DNA of 64,000 nucleotides from Dethiosulfatibacter aminovorans DSM 17477 (GTDB lineage: Bacteria > Bacillota > Clostridia > Tissierellales > Dethiosulfatibacteraceae): NCBI RefSeq assembly GCF_900142005.1, contig NZ_FQZL01000014.1:40447-104446 (forward strand). Direction: 5' to 3'. The position numbers were made by a program, and so were the translations under genes. Of this stretch, positions 37,199 to 47,168 are shown one piece after another. The notes under the pieces were generated by a model. It worked only from the letters and a program-made list of their open reading frames with translations, did not search any database and was not told the origin of the DNA. The number at the start of each line of letters is the position of its first letter. The stretch's first letter is position 1.

Positions 37199-38578
37199 AT
37201 GACACTCAACCCCTATGATATCCTGATGGATTTCGCACTTATGTCAATGCTGTTATTTGTTGCACAAATAATGCGCGCAAAAATTACTATTATTCAAAAG
37301 CTGTTTCTACCTGCGTCACTTATGGCTGGATTTATGGGACTGGCACTTGGATCCCAGTATCTTGACATATTGCCCTTTACAAGCAATATGAGCTCTTATC
37401 CATACATGCTGGTTGTATTCCTGTTTGCATCACTGTTCATTGGAAACAACCAGAAGTTTTCTGTAAAGAAAATCGCAGATGAGGTTGGAGACACATTCCT
37501 GTTGAATTCAGCTGTATATTTTGGACAGTATGCCATAGCTTTACTTGTGGGAGGATTCATACTTGCGACGTTTTTCCCGAAAGTGCCTGAAGCATTTGCA
37601 GTATTGCTGCCAGGCGGTTTCATAGGCGGACACGGAGCGGCTGCCGCATTCGGAGGTTCATTCAAGGAGCTTATAAACTGGAACGAGGCGCTGCCAATTG
37701 CTCAAACATTTGCAACCATGGGACTTCTCATAGGAATAATAGGTGGAATAATAAACATAAATATAGCAACAAGAAGAGGCTCTACAAGCTTCATAAAAAA
37801 TATTGGTGACTTGCCTGAAAGCATGAGAACAGGCATGGTTCCGGAAAAAGAACAAAAATCACTTGGTAATGCAACAGTAAATTCCATGGCTATAGATCCA
37901 TTGACCTGGCATCTTGCCATAGTGCTCATTGCAACAGGCATGGGATACTACCTTACAAACTATCTCCAGGGACTTATGCCTACATTGAGCGTGCCGATGT
38001 TTTCCGTGGCAATGATCTGCGGAGTTGTCCTTCAGGGAGTATTGAAGCTTACAGGCATTTCGTCATACATCGACAAGGAAGTAGTGACAAGAATAGGAAG
38101 CTCCGCTACGGACTATCTGGTTGCCTTTGGTATAGCATCAATCAAAATGTCGGTTGTAGTAAAATACATGGTTCCAATATTGATCTTCCTTGCAATCGGA
38201 ATAATATTTGTAACAGGATATCTATACCTTGTGAGCAGGAACATGTTCAGACAATACTGGTTCGAAAGAGGAATATTCATCTTTGGTTGGTCTACAGGAG
38301 TTATTGCAATAGGGGTTACACTGCTTAGAATCGTAGACCCTGAATTCAAAAGCAAGACTCTTGAGGAATTTGGAATGGCATATGTACTGATATCGTTCAT
38401 TGAAATTGGACTCATAGCGCTTCTGCCAACATTTATTGTCAATGGATACGGATTTGCCGCTGGTGGATTCTGTCTTGTAGTCTTCCTGGCATTGATTGCG
38501 ACAGCAAACAAGAAATACGGAAACAGAAGAAGTGTTGCCAACAAGGGGAATATCAGTACATTCAGAAAAATAAGCTAG
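37199..38578 (+). CDS. gltS: sodium/glutamate symporter
   Basis: 459 residues with about 11-12 membrane helices and the GltS landmarks PASLMAGFMGLALG, LLPGGFIGGHGAAAAFGGSF (a re-entrant loop motif) and ATMGLLIGIIGGI. It imports glutamate with Na+. TTTGGAGG precedes the ATG. Position next to a GlnK/GlnL-like sensor pair fits glutamate/glutamine control, and the upstream palindrome links it to the acyl-CoA regulon. Followed by a terminator at 38669. Confidence 0.9.
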   Translation: MTLNPYDILMDFALMSMLLFVAQIMRAKITIIQKLFLPASLMAGFMGLALGSQYLDILPFTSNMSSYPYMLVVFLFASLFIGNNQKFSVKKIADEVGDTFLLNSAVYFGQYAIALLVGGFILATFFPKVPEAFAVLLPGGFIGGHGAAAAFGGSFKELINWNEALPIAQTFATMGLLIGIIGGIININIATRRGSTSFIKNIGDLPESMRTGMVPEKEQKSLGNATVNSMAIDPLTWHLAIVLIATGMGYYLTNYLQGLMPTLSVPMFSVAMICGVVLQGVLKLTGISSYIDKEVVTRIGSSATDYLVAFGIASIKMSVVVKYMVPILIFLAIGIIFVTGYLYLVSRNMFRQYWFERGIFIFGWSTGVIAIGVTLLRIVDPEFKSKTLEEFGMAYVLISFIEIGLIALLPTFIVNGYGFAAGGFCLVVFLALIATANKKYGNRRSVANKGNISTFRKIS

Positions 38579-38668
38579 GAATAAATAAAAATCTTTCATA
38601 GACAATGTAATCCATTGTAGATTGAAAGAACAATATATAAAAGATTGATATAATGCATAAGTTATAGA

Positions 38669-38700
38669 AAAGAACTGTTGAAATGGACGGTTCTTTTTTA
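38669..38700 (+). terminator. terminator of gltS
   Basis: AAGAACTGT/ACGGTTCTT with one G-T pair and a T-run. Confidence 0.8.
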
Positions 38701-38744
38701 TATAATTAAGCAGTCCAAATATAAATAGAAAGTGATGTGTGAAG

Positions 38745-40109
38745 ATGAAAAAAGGCGATATAATCAATGTTAAAATAACAGGATATGAATTTCCAAACAA
38801 GGGAATAGGAATATATGAAGACAAGAAAGTAATTATAAAGAATGTCATGCCCGAGCAGACTGTATCAGTAAAGATTGCCAAGAAAAGAAGAAACAAGATA
38901 GATACGAAAATCCAGGAAATAGTGGAAAGAGCTCCTTATGAGACAGAGCCTGTTTGCGACCATTTCGGCATATGCGGAGGATGTCTGATCCAGACCATGC
39001 CCTACGACATGCAGCTTGAGTACAAGAAAAATTATGTAAAGGGACTACTCGACCAGGTCATAGAGGAAGACTTTGAATTCCAGAAGATAATCCCAAGCCC
39101 CAAGCCTCTGGAGTACAGGAACAAGATGGAATTCTCATTCGGAGACGAATACAAGGATGGTCCCCTTTCCCTTGGGATGCACATGAGAGGCAAGTTCTAT
39201 GAAATAGTGACAGTGGATACCTGCAAGATTGTAGACAGTGACTTCACTCAAATACTGATAGCTGTTCTTGAATATTTCCGGGGAAATAATGCTACCTTCC
39301 ACCACAGGGGTAGGCATGAGGGGTACTTGAGACACCTTGTAATAAGAAAGGCTGAGAAGTCAGGGGAAATACTAGTAAACCTTGTAACTTCGTCACAGGG
39401 AGAACTTAACCATGACGAGTTCAAGAGCATTATTCTGGACCTTGACATCAAAGGAATCATAAAGGGAATAGTTAACACTATAAACGACTCCCTTGCAGAT
39501 GTTGTACAGTGCGATGAGATGAGAGTTCTATACGGCGACACCCATATAACTGAAGAACTTCTGGACCTGAAATTCGACATATCCCCCTTCTCATTCTTCC
39601 AGACAAACTCACTTGGAGCAGAAAAGCTCTACTCGGTTGTCAGGGACTATATTGGAGAAACCAAGGACAAGACCATCTTCGACCTTTACAGCGGTACCGG
39701 TACAATAGCCCAGATCGTGGCTCCAGTTGCAAAGAAGGTCATAGGAATAGAAATAATAGAAGAGGCTGTTGAAAAGGCAAAGGAAAATGCAGAGTTCAAC
39801 AACCTTTCAAATTGTGAATTCATAGCTGGGGATGTCCTGAAAAAAGTTGATGAGCTTGAAGACAAGCCGGACATCATAGTGTTGGATCCGCCAAGAAGCG
39901 GAATCCATCCAAAGGCTATCAAGAAGATAATTGCCTTCAACCCTGATACCTTCATATATGTGTCATGCAACCCCAAGGCGCTGCTCACTGATATACCGGA
40001 ATTTATTGAAGCCGGATACAAGGTGGAGAAAGCTGTACCGGTTGATATGTTTCCACAAACGGGCCACTGTGAAACGGTGCTTAAAATAGTGAGGGATATC
40101 AAGGGTTAG
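38745..40109 (+). CDS. rlmD: 23S rRNA (uracil-5-)-methyltransferase RlmD/RumA type
   Basis: 454 residues from the ATG at 38745 (a GTG at 38739 is an alternative; neither has a strong site). N-terminal TRAM domain, an iron-sulfur Cys set CDHFGICGGCLIQ (about 67-79) with one more Cys downstream, a methyltransferase core FDLYSGTGTIAQ, and the catalytic YVSCNPKALLTD. The C-terminus QTGHCETVLKIV is the conserved end of the family. This 3' end is repeated in degenerate form at 43434 and 63592, suggesting that it is an insertion hotspot for mobile elements. RlmCD-type dual specificity is possible. Confidence 0.9.
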   Translation: MKKGDIINVKITGYEFPNKGIGIYEDKKVIIKNVMPEQTVSVKIAKKRRNKIDTKIQEIVERAPYETEPVCDHFGICGGCLIQTMPYDMQLEYKKNYVKGLLDQVIEEDFEFQKIIPSPKPLEYRNKMEFSFGDEYKDGPLSLGMHMRGKFYEIVTVDTCKIVDSDFTQILIAVLEYFRGNNATFHHRGRHEGYLRHLVIRKAEKSGEILVNLVTSSQGELNHDEFKSIILDLDIKGIIKGIVNTINDSLADVVQCDEMRVLYGDTHITEELLDLKFDISPFSFFQTNSLGAEKLYSVVRDYIGETKDKTIFDLYSGTGTIAQIVAPVAKKVIGIEIIEEAVEKAKENAEFNNLSNCEFIAGDVLKKVDELEDKPDIIVLDPPRSGIHPKAIKKIIAFNPDTFIYVSCNPKALLTDIPEFIEAGYKVEKAVPVDMFPQTGHCETVLKIVRDIKG

Positions 40110-40160
40110 AGAGAATAGTAGTGATAAGTTTATGTGGAAATGTCGGCAATTTTGTCGACG
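40054..40160 (+). repeat. rlmD 3'-end repeat, copy 1 (in the intact gene)
   Basis: Starts at ACAAACGGGCCACTGTGAAA inside rlmD, runs past the stop and ends in the dyad GTCGGCAATTTTGTCGAC. Copies at 43434 and 63592 keep the gene tail, the GTTTATGTGGAAATGTCG segment and part of the dyad. Confidence 0.85.
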
Positions 40161-40218
40161 GTACTATTTTAGTTTAACAAAGTATGGTTATAATTTTTTC
40201 AGAAGTAAAAGGATTAAA

Positions 40219-40248
40219 TGGCTGCCAAATTTATTGATTTGACAGCCA
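40219..40248 (-). terminator. probable terminator of NhaC-type gene
   Basis: GGCTGTCAAAT/ATTTGGCAGCC on the minus strand, followed by ATTTAAT. Confidence 0.6.
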
Positions 40249-40268
40249 TAAGTATTTCATGATTATAA

Positions 40269-41600
40269 CTATAGAATAGATTTGTTTGAACTTTCGATAT
40301 CTTCAATTTTCCATACAAATAAACCGGTATAGCCATAAATAACTGCTATAATTGGAACGACCCAGCATAGAACAGCATAGGGTGCATAATCCAATGTCGA
40401 AACACCTAAAGTGTTTGCCATGAACACTCCGCAAAGACCCCAGGGAACAAGCGGTGAAACAACTGTTCCAGCATCTTCAAGGGTTCTTGAAAGAACCTTT
40501 GGCATCAAGCGTTTTTCCTTAAAGGCAGAGCTGTACATTCGCCCACCTATTACAATTGCAAGGTATTGGCTTGCTGTAGCAAAGTTAATGAATATTGAAG
40601 AAACAACAGTAGTAGCAATAAGTGAACCTGTAGTTTTAGTAAAGCGATGGATCTTGTTGAGGAAAGTATCCATAAGATTACTTTTCTCTAGAATTGCACC
40701 ATAAACCATTACTATCATAATCAATCCTACTGTCCACATCATATTTTGAAGACCACCTCTACTTAGGAGTATGTCAATGGATTCCACACCGGTTTTAGAA
40801 GAATAGCCGCTGTTCATGATATTAGCGATTGCTGAAATAGATTCTCCTTGTACCAATACTGCGATGATTGATGCGATAAATGCTGATAATATCAGTGTAG
40901 GTAGTGCAGGCAGTTTTTTTATGGCGCATACAATGATGAATGCTGGAGGTAATAAGAGAATAGGGTTTAGTTTGAAAGTTGAACTAACAGCGACTGTTAT
41001 AGCATCAATAGTATCATTGTTTACAGCTGTCGACGCTGATTTCGTTCCTAGAACTAAGTATACAATAAGTACAATAATCAAACCTGGAACCGTGGTATAA
41101 ACCATGGATTTTATATGGTCGAATAAATCAGCTCCAGCAGTCATGGCTGGATTTATTTCAAGGGCAGCGCCTACTCCCATAAGCGCAACACCAATTGTAG
41201 CTGCTGAAGACCATGAACTGCCTGTTACAATAGAAATTATACCGCATATTATGCAAGCTGAAACAAGAAATATGTTTGGAGAAATAAGTTTAAGACCCCA
41301 GTAAATCATCATGGGAACAGTGCCGGATGCTATCCATGAACCGGTGATCATACCGATTATCATCAATATCATGACTGATCCCATAGCCATTTTACCGCCA
41401 TATTCAATACTTTCATTTATTACTGACCAGGGTAAGCCTTTAATGGTTAACACTATTATAGTAAATAGTACTGATGTTATTAATGTAATATGAATTGGAA
41501 TATCAAGCCAAATTATGCTCATGGTCATTGTAACAAGTAAAAAACTTATTATCAGCATTGCTGTACTAAAGGTTGGTTTATATTCTTTCTTAATTTTCAT
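40269..41600 (-). CDS. NhaC-family Na+/H+ antiporter-like transporter
   Basis: 443 residues with about 11 membrane helices. ITGSWIASGTVPMMIYWGLKLI and IVTGSSWSSAATIGVALMGVG are typical of the NhaC family, which includes Na+/H+ antiporters and the MleN malate/lactate exchanger. AAGGGAG precedes the ATG. Its base composition looks more AT-rich than rlmD. It lies between two rlmD-tail repeats with a DJ-1 gene and a LysR gene, so solute exchange linked to that pair is possible. Confidence 0.85.
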   Translation of the reverse strand: MKIKKEYKPTFSTAMLIISFLLVTMTMSIIWLDIPIHITLITSVLFTIIVLTIKGLPWSVINESIEYGGKMAMGSVMILMIIGMITGSWIASGTVPMMIYWGLKLISPNIFLVSACIICGIISIVTGSSWSSAATIGVALMGVGAALEINPAMTAGADLFDHIKSMVYTTVPGLIIVLIVYLVLGTKSASTAVNNDTIDAITVAVSSTFKLNPILLLPPAFIIVCAIKKLPALPTLILSAFIASIIAVLVQGESISAIANIMNSGYSSKTGVESIDILLSRGGLQNMMWTVGLIMIVMVYGAILEKSNLMDTFLNKIHRFTKTTGSLIATTVVSSIFINFATASQYLAIVIGGRMYSSAFKEKRLMPKVLSRTLEDAGTVVSPLVPWGLCGVFMANTLGVSTLDYAPYAVLCWVVPIIAVIYGYTGLFVWKIEDIESSNKSIL

Positions 41601-41697
41601 TTTAACTCCCTTTTTAATTTAATTCATAAATTATTGACAAACGTTTTCGTGTTCCATATAAGCCTTCCTTATTATCATAGAAAAGCTTAATAGTTTG

Positions 41698-42291
41698 CTA
41701 AGACTTATTAAATCCCATTAGCCTTTTAATTTCATCTTTCTGCTCTACTGATGTAAGTTTTTCAAGAAGTGTGAAAGCTACATCAAATGCTGTCGAAGGA
41801 TTATATGAAGTAATAATGTTTCTGTCGATTACAATTGGTTCATCTCTAATGACATTAACACCGTAAGTTGCCAGTTCGTCCTGTCTTTTGCCCTCTGAAA
41901 GATTGTATATTGTGCCATTTCTTCCTTTTAGTACTCCACTTTTTGCTAATGGAAGTGCAGCAACACAGATTGAAGCGATTATTTTTCCTTTTCTGTCAAA
42001 TTCCCTAATTACCTCCAGGAATTCTTCTTTGAAGCTGTCTTCGAAAAATCCGGCTTCTTCAAAACCACCTGGAATTGCGAGTGCATCAAAGTCATCTACA
42101 TTGAGATCCTTTAATAGCATTTCAGGAATTACATTGAAATTCCACGTACATTTGAGATTTCCTTTAGTACCTACAGTTACTAGTTCAGTACTTCCATCAC
42201 CTTCAACTTGGTTCCAGCCGATTACATCTGTAAAAACACTTGCTTCAACAGCTTCAAATCCATCTGCCAACAGTAAACATACTTTTTTCAT
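41698..42291 (-). CDS. DJ-1/PfpI-family protein
   Basis: 197 residues. The start KKVCLLLADGFEAVEAS, the IPGGFEEAGFF loop and the nucleophile elbow IASICVAALPLAKSG (Cys about residue 109) place it in the DJ-1/ThiJ/PfpI class I glutamine amidotransferase-like superfamily. Members act as deglycases, isocyanide hydratases or chaperones; the function here is unknown. Divergent from the LysR gene, which probably controls it and the NhaC-type gene behind it. Confidence 0.85.
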   Translation of the reverse strand: MKKVCLLLADGFEAVEASVFTDVIGWNQVEGDGSTELVTVGTKGNLKCTWNFNVIPEMLLKDLNVDDFDALAIPGGFEEAGFFEDSFKEEFLEVIREFDRKGKIIASICVAALPLAKSGVLKGRNGTIYNLSEGKRQDELATYGVNVIRDEPIVIDRNIITSYNPSTAFDVAFTLLEKLTSVEQKDEIKRLMGFNKS

Positions 42292-42433
42292 TAATTTTCC
42301 TCACTTTCAATTAACTATTTACAAATTATTTGTTTTGTAATATTATGATATCATCAATACTATAATCAGTAAAATCGAAAGATGGGAAGCGTTGATTCGA
42401 TAAAACCGATAATGAAAAGTGGAGTGAAATCTT

Positions 42434-43321
42434 ATGGAAATTCGTCAACTGATTACGTTTAAAAATGTAGCTGAGTTAAACAGCTTTTCCAAAGCTGCCA
42501 AAAAATTGAATTATGGTCAATCAACTGTAACGGAACATGTACAGACAATTGAAAGGGAAATTGGTGTGCCACTGTTTGACCGAATGGGCAAAAAAATTGC
42601 TTTGACCAGTGTTGGAAAAGAGCTTTATACTCATGTCATAGCCCTAATGGAAGTTTATGATAAAATAGTCAATGTTTCTAATAGTACGGATAGTTTTAAA
42701 GGTGAAATAGGCATTGGAATTTCAGAATCGCTTATTAGCTACAGGTTGCAGCCGACATTACTTGAATTCAGAAGAAAATATCCAAATGTTAAGATCAAAT
42801 TAACAAGTGATAATTGCTCTAAATTGAAAGAAAGACTCTATAATGGAGAGTTTGATTTTCTAATAACTCTTGAACCATATCGTGAATTTACAGATCTTGT
42901 AGTGAATAAAATTAATGAAGAACCGCTTACATTTATTAGAGGAAATGATTCCAAACTGGAAAAATTCACCATGATTAAAGATGAAAGGTTTATTAATGAA
43001 TGTATATTGTTTACGGATAGGGATTGTCAATTAAGGAAACTCTTTGAAAACTACCTATATAACAAGAAAATTACAACAGATAATACACTTGAGTTTTCGA
43101 GTGTAGATGCCATTAAGCACAGTGTATCGAGCAATCTTGGAATCAGTCTTCTACCATACATGAGTGTCAAAGATATGATTGAAAAAGGAGTACTAAAAGT
43201 TATAGAAAATGATGACAAACTTAATTTGAATATCAATATCATTTATCACAAGAACAAGTGGATTTCTCCAGTGATGAAAGAATTTATTGAGTATTTCGTG
43301 AATTCATTGGAAAAACAATAA
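42434..43321 (+). CDS. LysR-family transcriptional regulator
   Basis: 295 residues. The N-terminal winged helix-turn-helix (EIRQLITFKNVAELNSFSKA, AAKKLNYGQSTVTEHVQTIE) and a type-2 periplasmic-binding-like effector domain are clear. The length is normal for the family. It is divergent from the DJ-1 gene across a 142-base AT-rich gap, the usual arrangement for a regulator and its target. The effector is unknown. Confidence 0.9.
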   Translation: MEIRQLITFKNVAELNSFSKAAKKLNYGQSTVTEHVQTIEREIGVPLFDRMGKKIALTSVGKELYTHVIALMEVYDKIVNVSNSTDSFKGEIGIGISESLISYRLQPTLLEFRRKYPNVKIKLTSDNCSKLKERLYNGEFDFLITLEPYREFTDLVVNKINEEPLTFIRGNDSKLEKFTMIKDERFINECILFTDRDCQLRKLFENYLYNKKITTDNTLEFSSVDAIKHSVSSNLGISLLPYMSVKDMIEKGVLKVIENDDKLNLNINIIYHKNKWISPVMKEFIEYFVNSLEKQ

Positions 43322-43329
43322 TCATATCT

Positions 43330-43433
43330 ATTAAACTAACAAAAATAAAAAATCAATCATCTAAAACCTTGATACAGCAAGTAAGGCTACGTAATAATAA
43401 ACAACACCATGGGAAAACCGCTTTACAAATTCC
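43330..43433 (+). repeat. presumed mobile-element end, copy A
   Basis: The bases before the second rlmD-tail copy align loosely with 63500-63591: AAACTA, AAAAA-CAA, TCT-AAACCTTGATA, ACGTAA and AACAC recur in order. Similar flanks next to two gene-tail copies suggest two related element ends. Confidence 0.5.
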
Positions 43434-43538
43434 GAAACGGGCCACTGTGAAACGGTACTGAAAATAGTTAGAATATCAAGGTTTAGATAGAATTAAATAG
43501 GAAAGTTTATGTGTAAATGTCGGCAATTTGTCGGCATT
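43434..43538 (+). repeat. rlmD 3'-end repeat, copy 2 (gene remnant)
   Basis: GAAACGGGCCACTGTGAAAC followed by ACTGAAAATAGT, ATATCAAG, AAGTTTATGTG-AAATGTCGGCAATTTGTCGG. It keeps the end of the rlmD frame (TGHCETVLKIV) without the rest of the gene. Confidence 0.85.
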
Positions 43539-43591
43539 TCTCTTTTGATTTTCAACAAACTGTGGATAATAAGTCCTAGAATTTTATGTAA

Positions 43592-44815
43592 CTAATAATT
43601 ATCCTGAGAAGCAATAAATATCTTCACAGCCATTGAAAGTTGTTCATAGTCTTGTGGGATTCTATAATTCAAGCCTATGATATTTGTGATTTTTTGCAAC
43701 CTGTAACGCAGAGTGTTTTCATGTTGGTCCATTACCGATTTCAGTGTATGGATATTTCCTTCACATTGGACCAGATTTACCAGTGTTTCAAAAAGATTTC
43801 CCTTGTTCTCGGCATCGAATTCAATAAGAGGTTCCAGGATTTCGTTGCTGAATGTTTGATAATAGGAATTTTCGACTAAAGGGAGTACAAGCTTGTACAG
43901 TCCAAGGGTTGAATATTCTACATATTTATGACTCTTAAGTTTGTAATAGAAGGAATCGAATCCTTTCCATAACAGATTCTCAAACTTATGATATCTGGAA
44001 GCAGCCATACTTTCCCTTATAGCTATATGAAGTTCAGACAGATAGTAATGAGGATTGCTGATGCCTATTGAATAATTGTCCTTTTCTAGTATTTCATTGA
44101 ACAAATCATCATATTCTTCATTAAGTTGTTTTTCATCTAGCATGTCCGAAGAATATAGGAAAATCAATCCATTTCGATATTGGTGAATACTATGGGCAGG
44201 TTTCATAAAGCTGCTTTCATTGTATCTCTTCATGAAGATTGAAAATTCCGGCAAATTGGAGCTATCCATAGTACTTACATTGACAGACACGAACTGGTTG
44301 CAAATTGAAGGATTAAGCTTCAATGAATTCTCTTTGACTTCTGCCTGACTTAGATTCTGATATAGCAAGGTATCAATTATTTCTTCATCAAAATTAGCCC
44401 TTTCCATTGATCTCATATAATCTTTTACATCTATGACAATATTTTCAAAGAACAGAGTAGTATCTTCAAATATGAATATTGGAAAATCTTTTGAATCGGC
44501 ATATCGTACTATGGATTCGTGAATTGGAAGATTGAAGATGTTCTTAATTGCAATACCGGCAGCCCCTTTGCTTACAAGATATTTCACGGCATCTCCTATA
44601 AGAAAGGGATTGTTCTTTGCATACAGAAATGAAGACAGTATGAACTGGTCCTCGTGGAAATTGCTGTATGTGTACTTGTCCTTGAGGCTCTTGTCTAGCT
44701 CATAATCCAGTATTCCGCAGTCTGTGATCCTGTTTGAAAGACCGCCCTTTCCTGCTATCAGTTTAAGTTTTCCTGTGTATTTTTGTTTTATTAGATTTTG
44801 TATCGAATTGTTCAT
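43592..44815 (-). CDS. PucR-family transcriptional regulator
   Basis: 407 residues from the ATG at 44815 (AGGGTGAT upstream). An N-terminal PucR domain (residues to about 125), a middle GGDEF-like region, and a C-terminal helix-turn-helix with HENTLRYRLQKITNIIGL, as in regulators of purine and amino acid use. It is divergent from the aminotransferase gene at 44972, so it probably regulates the catabolic module that follows. TTGTTA-GATT-TAACAA at 44868-44883 lies in the shared gap. Confidence 0.88.
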   Translation of the reverse strand: MNNSIQNLIKQKYTGKLKLIAGKGGLSNRITDCGILDYELDKSLKDKYTYSNFHEDQFILSSFLYAKNNPFLIGDAVKYLVSKGAAGIAIKNIFNLPIHESIVRYADSKDFPIFIFEDTTLFFENIVIDVKDYMRSMERANFDEEIIDTLLYQNLSQAEVKENSLKLNPSICNQFVSVNVSTMDSSNLPEFSIFMKRYNESSFMKPAHSIHQYRNGLIFLYSSDMLDEKQLNEEYDDLFNEILEKDNYSIGISNPHYYLSELHIAIRESMAASRYHKFENLLWKGFDSFYYKLKSHKYVEYSTLGLYKLVLPLVENSYYQTFSNEILEPLIEFDAENKGNLFETLVNLVQCEGNIHTLKSVMDQHENTLRYRLQKITNIIGLNYRIPQDYEQLSMAVKIFIASQDNY

Positions 44816-44867
44816 ATAATCACCCTGAATCAATATTATAATAATCAACAAATAATATCAAGCTTTA

Positions 44868-44883
44868 TTGTTAGATTTAACAA
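44868..44883. promoter_or_regulatory. inverted repeat between PucR and aminotransferase genes
   Basis: TTGTTAGATTTAACAA has 6-base arms in the divergent intergenic region, a candidate operator for the PucR protein. Confidence 0.35.
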
Positions 44884-44971
44884 ATAGATACACTTGTAGA
44901 TGAAAAATATGAGGAATATAATGAAATTGAACAAAAGCTTTGTACAAAGGCGAAAAATTAGGAGATGTGAT

Positions 44972-46096
44972 ATGAGGATAGAAGATTTTAAACTTGAGCA
45001 GTGGTTAAATCCTAGAGATGCAAGCTGCGACTATAATCTTGGAGCTAGCTGTGTAAAGGCATTTACATTTAATGAAATGCTAGAATTCGTAGGAGAAAAT
45101 CCTGAAGAAATATTAAAGGATATTGGTGAGATGAGCCTGCACTATGGTGAATTCGATGGTTCTGACAGAGTCAGGAAAGCGATTGCTGGTATTTATGAAA
45201 AGGCAACTCCAGATAAGGTATTGACGGTTCACGGAGGATCAGGTGCCAATAATATGGTAATAACTGAACTAACTGAGGCTGGAGATAATGTTGTTGCAAT
45301 AACTCCAAACTATCAGCAGCACTACTCAATACCCAAGAATCTTGGAATTGAAGTAAGGGAACATAGGCTTAAGCCAGATAATGGATTCCTTCCAAATATT
45401 GAAGAGCTAAGAAAGTTGGTTGATAAAAACACCAAGATAATATCATTAACCAATCCCAACAATCCTTCAGGAGCATATACAAGGGAGGGCTTGCTCAGGG
45501 AAATGGTAGAGCTTGCGAGGGAAGTTGATGCCTATATTCTATGTGATGAAATCTACAGAGGACTGGATGAAGAATACATGCCTTCAATAGTTGATGTATA
45601 TGAAAAGGGGATTAGCACATCGAGCATGTCAAAGGTTTATTCAATGGCAGGCACAAGAATTGGATGGATAGTTACCAGAAATGAAAAAGCTTACGAGCAG
45701 CTTTTCAACAGAAGATCATATGACACTGTAAGTTGTGGTGTGATAGATGAGTTACTCACATCTATAGCACTTGAAAACAATGAGAAAATTCTGGAAAGAA
45801 GCAGACAGATTGTCAGAAAGAACAAGGCTATATTGGATAAATGGATGGAAACTCAGCCTAAGCTAAAATATTGTGCTGACAGTTATGGGTCAACAGTATT
45901 GATGAAATATGATTATGATATACCGACTGAGAAATTTTGTGCCGATGTTCTTGATGAAAAAGGTGTACTTCTATGTCATGGAGAATGTTTTGAGGAACCT
46001 AATACATTCAGGCTTGGATATGGATTCGACGGAGAAGAAACGCTAGTAACCGGATTAAAACTTCTTGGTGAATTTCTGGAAAGCCTTGATAAATAA
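44972..46096 (+). CDS. PLP-dependent aminotransferase, class I/II
   Basis: 374 residues from the ATG at 44972 (AGGAG seven bases upstream; the frame is open to 44900 but without a site). Fold type I landmarks: VHGGSGANNMVI, SLTNPNNPSGAYT, LCDEIYRGL, and the PLP Lys in SMSKVYSMAGTRIGW. Overall it resembles the capreomycidine-synthase (VioD) and aspartate-aminotransferase-like branch. First gene of the module containing OCD, racemase, ureohydrolase and TRAP genes. The substrate is unknown; a transamination or beta/gamma-elimination on an amino acid is expected. Confidence 0.85.
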   Translation: MRIEDFKLEQWLNPRDASCDYNLGASCVKAFTFNEMLEFVGENPEEILKDIGEMSLHYGEFDGSDRVRKAIAGIYEKATPDKVLTVHGGSGANNMVITELTEAGDNVVAITPNYQQHYSIPKNLGIEVREHRLKPDNGFLPNIEELRKLVDKNTKIISLTNPNNPSGAYTREGLLREMVELAREVDAYILCDEIYRGLDEEYMPSIVDVYEKGISTSSMSKVYSMAGTRIGWIVTRNEKAYEQLFNRRSYDTVSCGVIDELLTSIALENNEKILERSRQIVRKNKAILDKWMETQPKLKYCADSYGSTVLMKYDYDIPTEKFCADVLDEKGVLLCHGECFEEPNTFRLGYGFDGEETLVTGLKLLGEFLESLDK

Positions 46097-46122
46097 ATGG
46101 TTGATGTAATGGAGGTTTAACT

Positions 46123-47142
46123 ATGGAAGTTTCAATTTTTGGAAGAAAAGATATGCAGGAAATCCTGGAAATGAAGGAAGTCATAGAAGGCGTTAAGGCT
46201 GTATACAAACTGAAGGCTGAAGAGGAAACAGCAGTTTGGCCTCTTGTAAGTTATGACTTTGAAGAGCCTGCCGGAGTAATGGATATCAAATCGGGATACA
46301 TAAGAGGAAATATCAACCTCCATGGTGCAAAGATGCTTAATACATTTTGGGGGAACGATAATGTGAATACTCCGATTTTTAACGGACTCTTGATGGTATT
46401 TGACTCCAATACTGGAGTACCTCTTGGGATGATGGATGCATCCTATGTGACATGTATGAGGACAGGTGCTGCGGGCGCAATAGGGGTAGAGGTTCTAGCA
46501 AGAACGGATTCAAGGAAATTGTTCATACTTGGAGCCGGCAAGCAGGCCAGTTTCCAGATAGCAGCCACTCTAATTCTTATGCCGGGGATAGAGAAAGTCT
46601 ATATAGCAGATGCATTGTCATATGAAAATGCTGTCAATTTTGCAGATAGGATGCCTGAGGTTTTGAGAAAGGACTTTAAGATATTGAACAGGGAATATGT
46701 AGACTTCGAAGCTATAGAAGATATGGCTGCAGGGGTTGGCGATAGTGATGTCATCATTACTATTACACCATCAAGAAGCCCTGTTATAAAGAAGGAATGG
46801 CTTAAGCCGGGTACACATTTAAGTTGTGTCGGAGCAGATATGAAAGGGAAGGTTGAGATAGACCCTGAAATCTTCACAAATGCTAAAATATATGCGGATG
46901 ACAAGAAACAGTGTATGGAAGTTGGTGAAATGGAGCTGGCAGTCAAAAAAGGCATAATAACTGAAAAAAAAGTAGTAGGTGAGGTGGGCGCTGTAATTGC
47001 CGGCTTGATACCTGGAAGAGAAACAAAAGATGAAATAACAGTATTTGATGCTACTGGAGTTGCCTTGCTTGATCTTGTGACGGCTAAGATAGCCATAGAC
47101 CTGGCAAAGGAAAAAGGACTTGGAAGAAAGGCGGAAATATAA
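46123..47142 (+). CDS. ornithine cyclodeaminase / mu-crystallin family protein (EutC-like)
   Basis: 339 residues. KMLNTFWGND, MDASYVTCMRTGAAGAIGVEVLAR and the Rossmann loop LGAGKQAS (residues about 129-136) identify the family. Members deaminate ornithine to proline or reduce cyclic imines, iminosuccinate and similar; EutC of hydroxyectoine catabolism belongs here. The gene order (OCD, Asp/Glu racemase, then a dehydratase with a TRAP transporter) resembles the eutABC set. TGGAGG precedes the ATG, 26 bases after the aminotransferase stop. Confidence 0.87.
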   Translation: MEVSIFGRKDMQEILEMKEVIEGVKAVYKLKAEEETAVWPLVSYDFEEPAGVMDIKSGYIRGNINLHGAKMLNTFWGNDNVNTPIFNGLLMVFDSNTGVPLGMMDASYVTCMRTGAAGAIGVEVLARTDSRKLFILGAGKQASFQIAATLILMPGIEKVYIADALSYENAVNFADRMPEVLRKDFKILNREYVDFEAIEDMAAGVGDSDVIITITPSRSPVIKKEWLKPGTHLSCVGADMKGKVEIDPEIFTNAKIYADDKKQCMEVGEMELAVKKGIITEKKVVGEVGAVIAGLIPGRETKDEITVFDATGVALLDLVTAKIAIDLAKEKGLGRKAEI

Positions 47143-47168
47143 AATTAAGACTAGGAGGAACAGAAGAA